A stretch of 6,843 bases of DNA from an uncultured Clostridia bacterium (lineage in GTDB: Bacteria > Bacillota > Clostridia > Oscillospirales > Acutalibacteraceae): positions 1 to 6,843 of the forward strand of contig CAMHPW010000056.1 in assembly GCA_946187095.1 (NCBI GenBank), in the 5' to 3' direction. A program made the translations under genes and the position numbers. The notes below the pieces were generated by a model. The model saw nothing but the letters and a program-made list of their open reading frames with translations, made no database searches and was not told the origin of the DNA. This document shows positions 6,194-6,843 of the stretch, one piece after another; the stretch's first letter is position 1, and each line of letters opens with the position of its first letter.

Positions 6194-6576
6194 AAGAACT
6201 GATTGAAAAGGCATTTGCCGCAAGGGAAAAAGCCTATGCCCCCTATTCCGAATTCAGAGTAGGGGCGGCAGTCCTTGCGGCAGACGGCAAAATATATACA
6301 GGCTGTAATGTAGAAAATGCGTCATATCCTGTCGGGATATGTGCGGAAAGAGTGGCAATTTCAAAGGCTGTTGCAGACGGTGAACGGAAATTTACCGCCG
6401 TAGCCCTTGTCGGCAGCGGTGCGGATTACTGTACGCCATGCGGAATGTGCAGACAATTCATGGCGGAATTCTGCAAAGGCGATTTCAAAGTCATTTCCGC
6501 AAAATCTCCCGATGATTACAGGATATTTTCACTTGCGGAATTATTGCCGCATACATTCGACAGCGATTCACTGTAA
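6190..6576 (+). CDS. cdd: Cytidine deaminase
   Basis: Cdd hydrolyses cytidine or deoxycytidine to uridine or deoxyuridine plus ammonia, in pyrimidine salvage. The 128-residue product is the small tetrameric, zinc-dependent form. C51-A-E53 supplies one zinc ligand and the catalytic glutamate, PCGMC supplies C84 and C87, and Arg54 follows the glutamate as in the Bacillus enzyme. The substrate-binding GCNVENASYP (38-47) and the C-terminal LAELLPHTF are both present. ATG 6190 overlaps the cysS stop (ATGA 6190-6193). No convincing ribosome binding site precedes it, so its translation probably depends on ribosomes finishing cysS. It thus seems to lie under the cysteine T-box, an unusual setting for a salvage gene, and ends the operon at a strong terminator. 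Confidence 0.96.
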   Translation: MKELIEKAFAAREKAYAPYSEFRVGAAVLAADGKIYTGCNVENASYPVGICAERVAISKAVADGERKFTAVALVGSGADYCTPCGMCRQFMAEFCKGDFKVISAKSPDDYRIFSLAELLPHTFDSDSL

Positions 6577-6581
6577 AACAA

Positions 6582-6624
6582 AACCCCCGATGGAGTGTCA
6601 CGAACTCTGTCGGGGGTTGTTTTT
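6582..6624 (+). terminator. Strong, probably bidirectional terminator after cdd
   Basis: AACCCCCGA (6582-6590) pairs with TCGGGGGTT (6610-6618). Two wobble pairs and GAGT/ACTC (6593-6596, 6604-6607) extend the stem to about 15 bp with a 7-nt loop. T residues follow at 6620-6624. On the opposite strand the same hairpin is followed by TTTTGTTTT, so it could also stop leftward transcription. It begins 5 nt after the cdd stop. Confidence 0.92.
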
Positions 6625-6653
6625 AGCAAATATGGATTTATCCTTACAAGCCT

Positions 6654-6682
6654 ATTATAGCATATGCAAATCAAAATTGCAA
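6654..6682 (-). promoter_or_regulatory. Candidate minus-strand promoter in the right-hand intergenic region
   Basis: Read on the minus strand, TTGCAA (6682-6677) and a consensus TATAAT (6659-6654) are 17 nt apart. Transcription would begin near 6647 and run left into the bidirectional hairpin behind cdd. No open reading frame lies in that short stretch. In AT-rich DNA such matches can occur by chance, hence the modest confidence. Confidence 0.4.
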
Positions 6683-6763
6683 TATACTTTTATCTTTAAT
6701 CCATAACTTTCGATAAATCAAGTAATATGTCTAAAAATTCCAGTAAACAAAGCAATATCTTAT

Positions 6764-6791
6764 TTATCAATTACTTGCTTGATAAGTAATT
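6764..6791. repeat. Two overlapping inverted repeats in AT-rich intergenic DNA
   Basis: TTATCAA (6764-6770) is complementary to TTGATAA (6779-6785), and AATTACTT (6769-6776) to AAGTAATT (6784-6791). The two hairpins share bases and cannot form together. The related motif CAAGTAAT also occurs at 6719-6726. They could be an operator for a gene beyond the window or just AT-rich sequence. No gene is recognisable in 6625-6843, and the ATG at 6841 has no ribosome binding site. Confidence 0.45.
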
Positions 6792-6843
6792 ATACTTGAA
6801 TGTAAAAACATTGAGCAAACGGAAATCCATTTTTTAAATAATG

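Noticed and set aside
6841..6843. Start of another gene at the ATG ending the window
   Set aside because: No ribosome binding site precedes it, only a T/A run, and no codons follow.
1..6843. A novel defence, mobile or biosynthetic system
   Set aside because: All large frames are housekeeping genes with known motifs, except the hydrolase and the truncated left gene. There are no integrases, repeat arrays, toxin-antitoxin pairs or clustered unknown genes.

Overview
The window looks like an ordinary core-chromosome segment of a Gram-positive, low-to-mid GC Firmicute, most likely a Clostridia of the Ruminococcaceae/Oscillospiraceae kind. The reasons are strong purine-rich ribosome binding sites, sigma-A type promoters with 17-nt spacers, a T-box leader, and gene forms typical of that group (224-aa PyrE, rimO next to pgsA, cysE-cysS behind a T-box). 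The genus is a guess. All genes are on the plus strand. I see no CRISPR array, prophage, transposase, tRNA or rRNA.

Layout. Bases 1-281 hold the C-terminal end of a probable nucleotidyltransferase-family protein cut by the window edge. A well-formed promoter overlapping its stop drives pyrE (328-1002), which ends in a hairpin terminator. A second promoter starts a transcription unit of rimO (1116-2444), pgsA (2461-3027) and an alpha/beta hydrolase (3046-3849). The hydrolase is clearly more AT-rich than the genes after it and sits where many Clostridia carry cinA-recA.

Bases 3848-4133 are the regulatory centre. A promoter with a near-consensus UP element feeds a complete T-box riboswitch. Its specifier reads TGC (Cys), and the UGGA bulge of its T-box matches the U discriminator base of tRNA-Cys. 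It controls cysE (4149-4802), cysS (4799-6193) and cdd (6190-6576), joined by two 4-nt ATGA stop/start overlaps. When uncharged tRNA-Cys builds up, the leader should let transcription through to make O-acetylserine (CysE) and charge tRNA-Cys (CysS). Cytidine deaminase (cdd) appears to ride along, although it belongs to pyrimidine salvage. A strong terminator, apparently bidirectional, follows cdd.

The last 220 bases are AT-rich and without a recognisable gene. They hold a candidate minus-strand promoter and two overlapping inverted repeats. I found no convincing previously undescribed system. The points most worth checking are the cysteine-responsive control of cdd, the possible short minus-strand RNA at the right end, and the AT-rich hydrolase.
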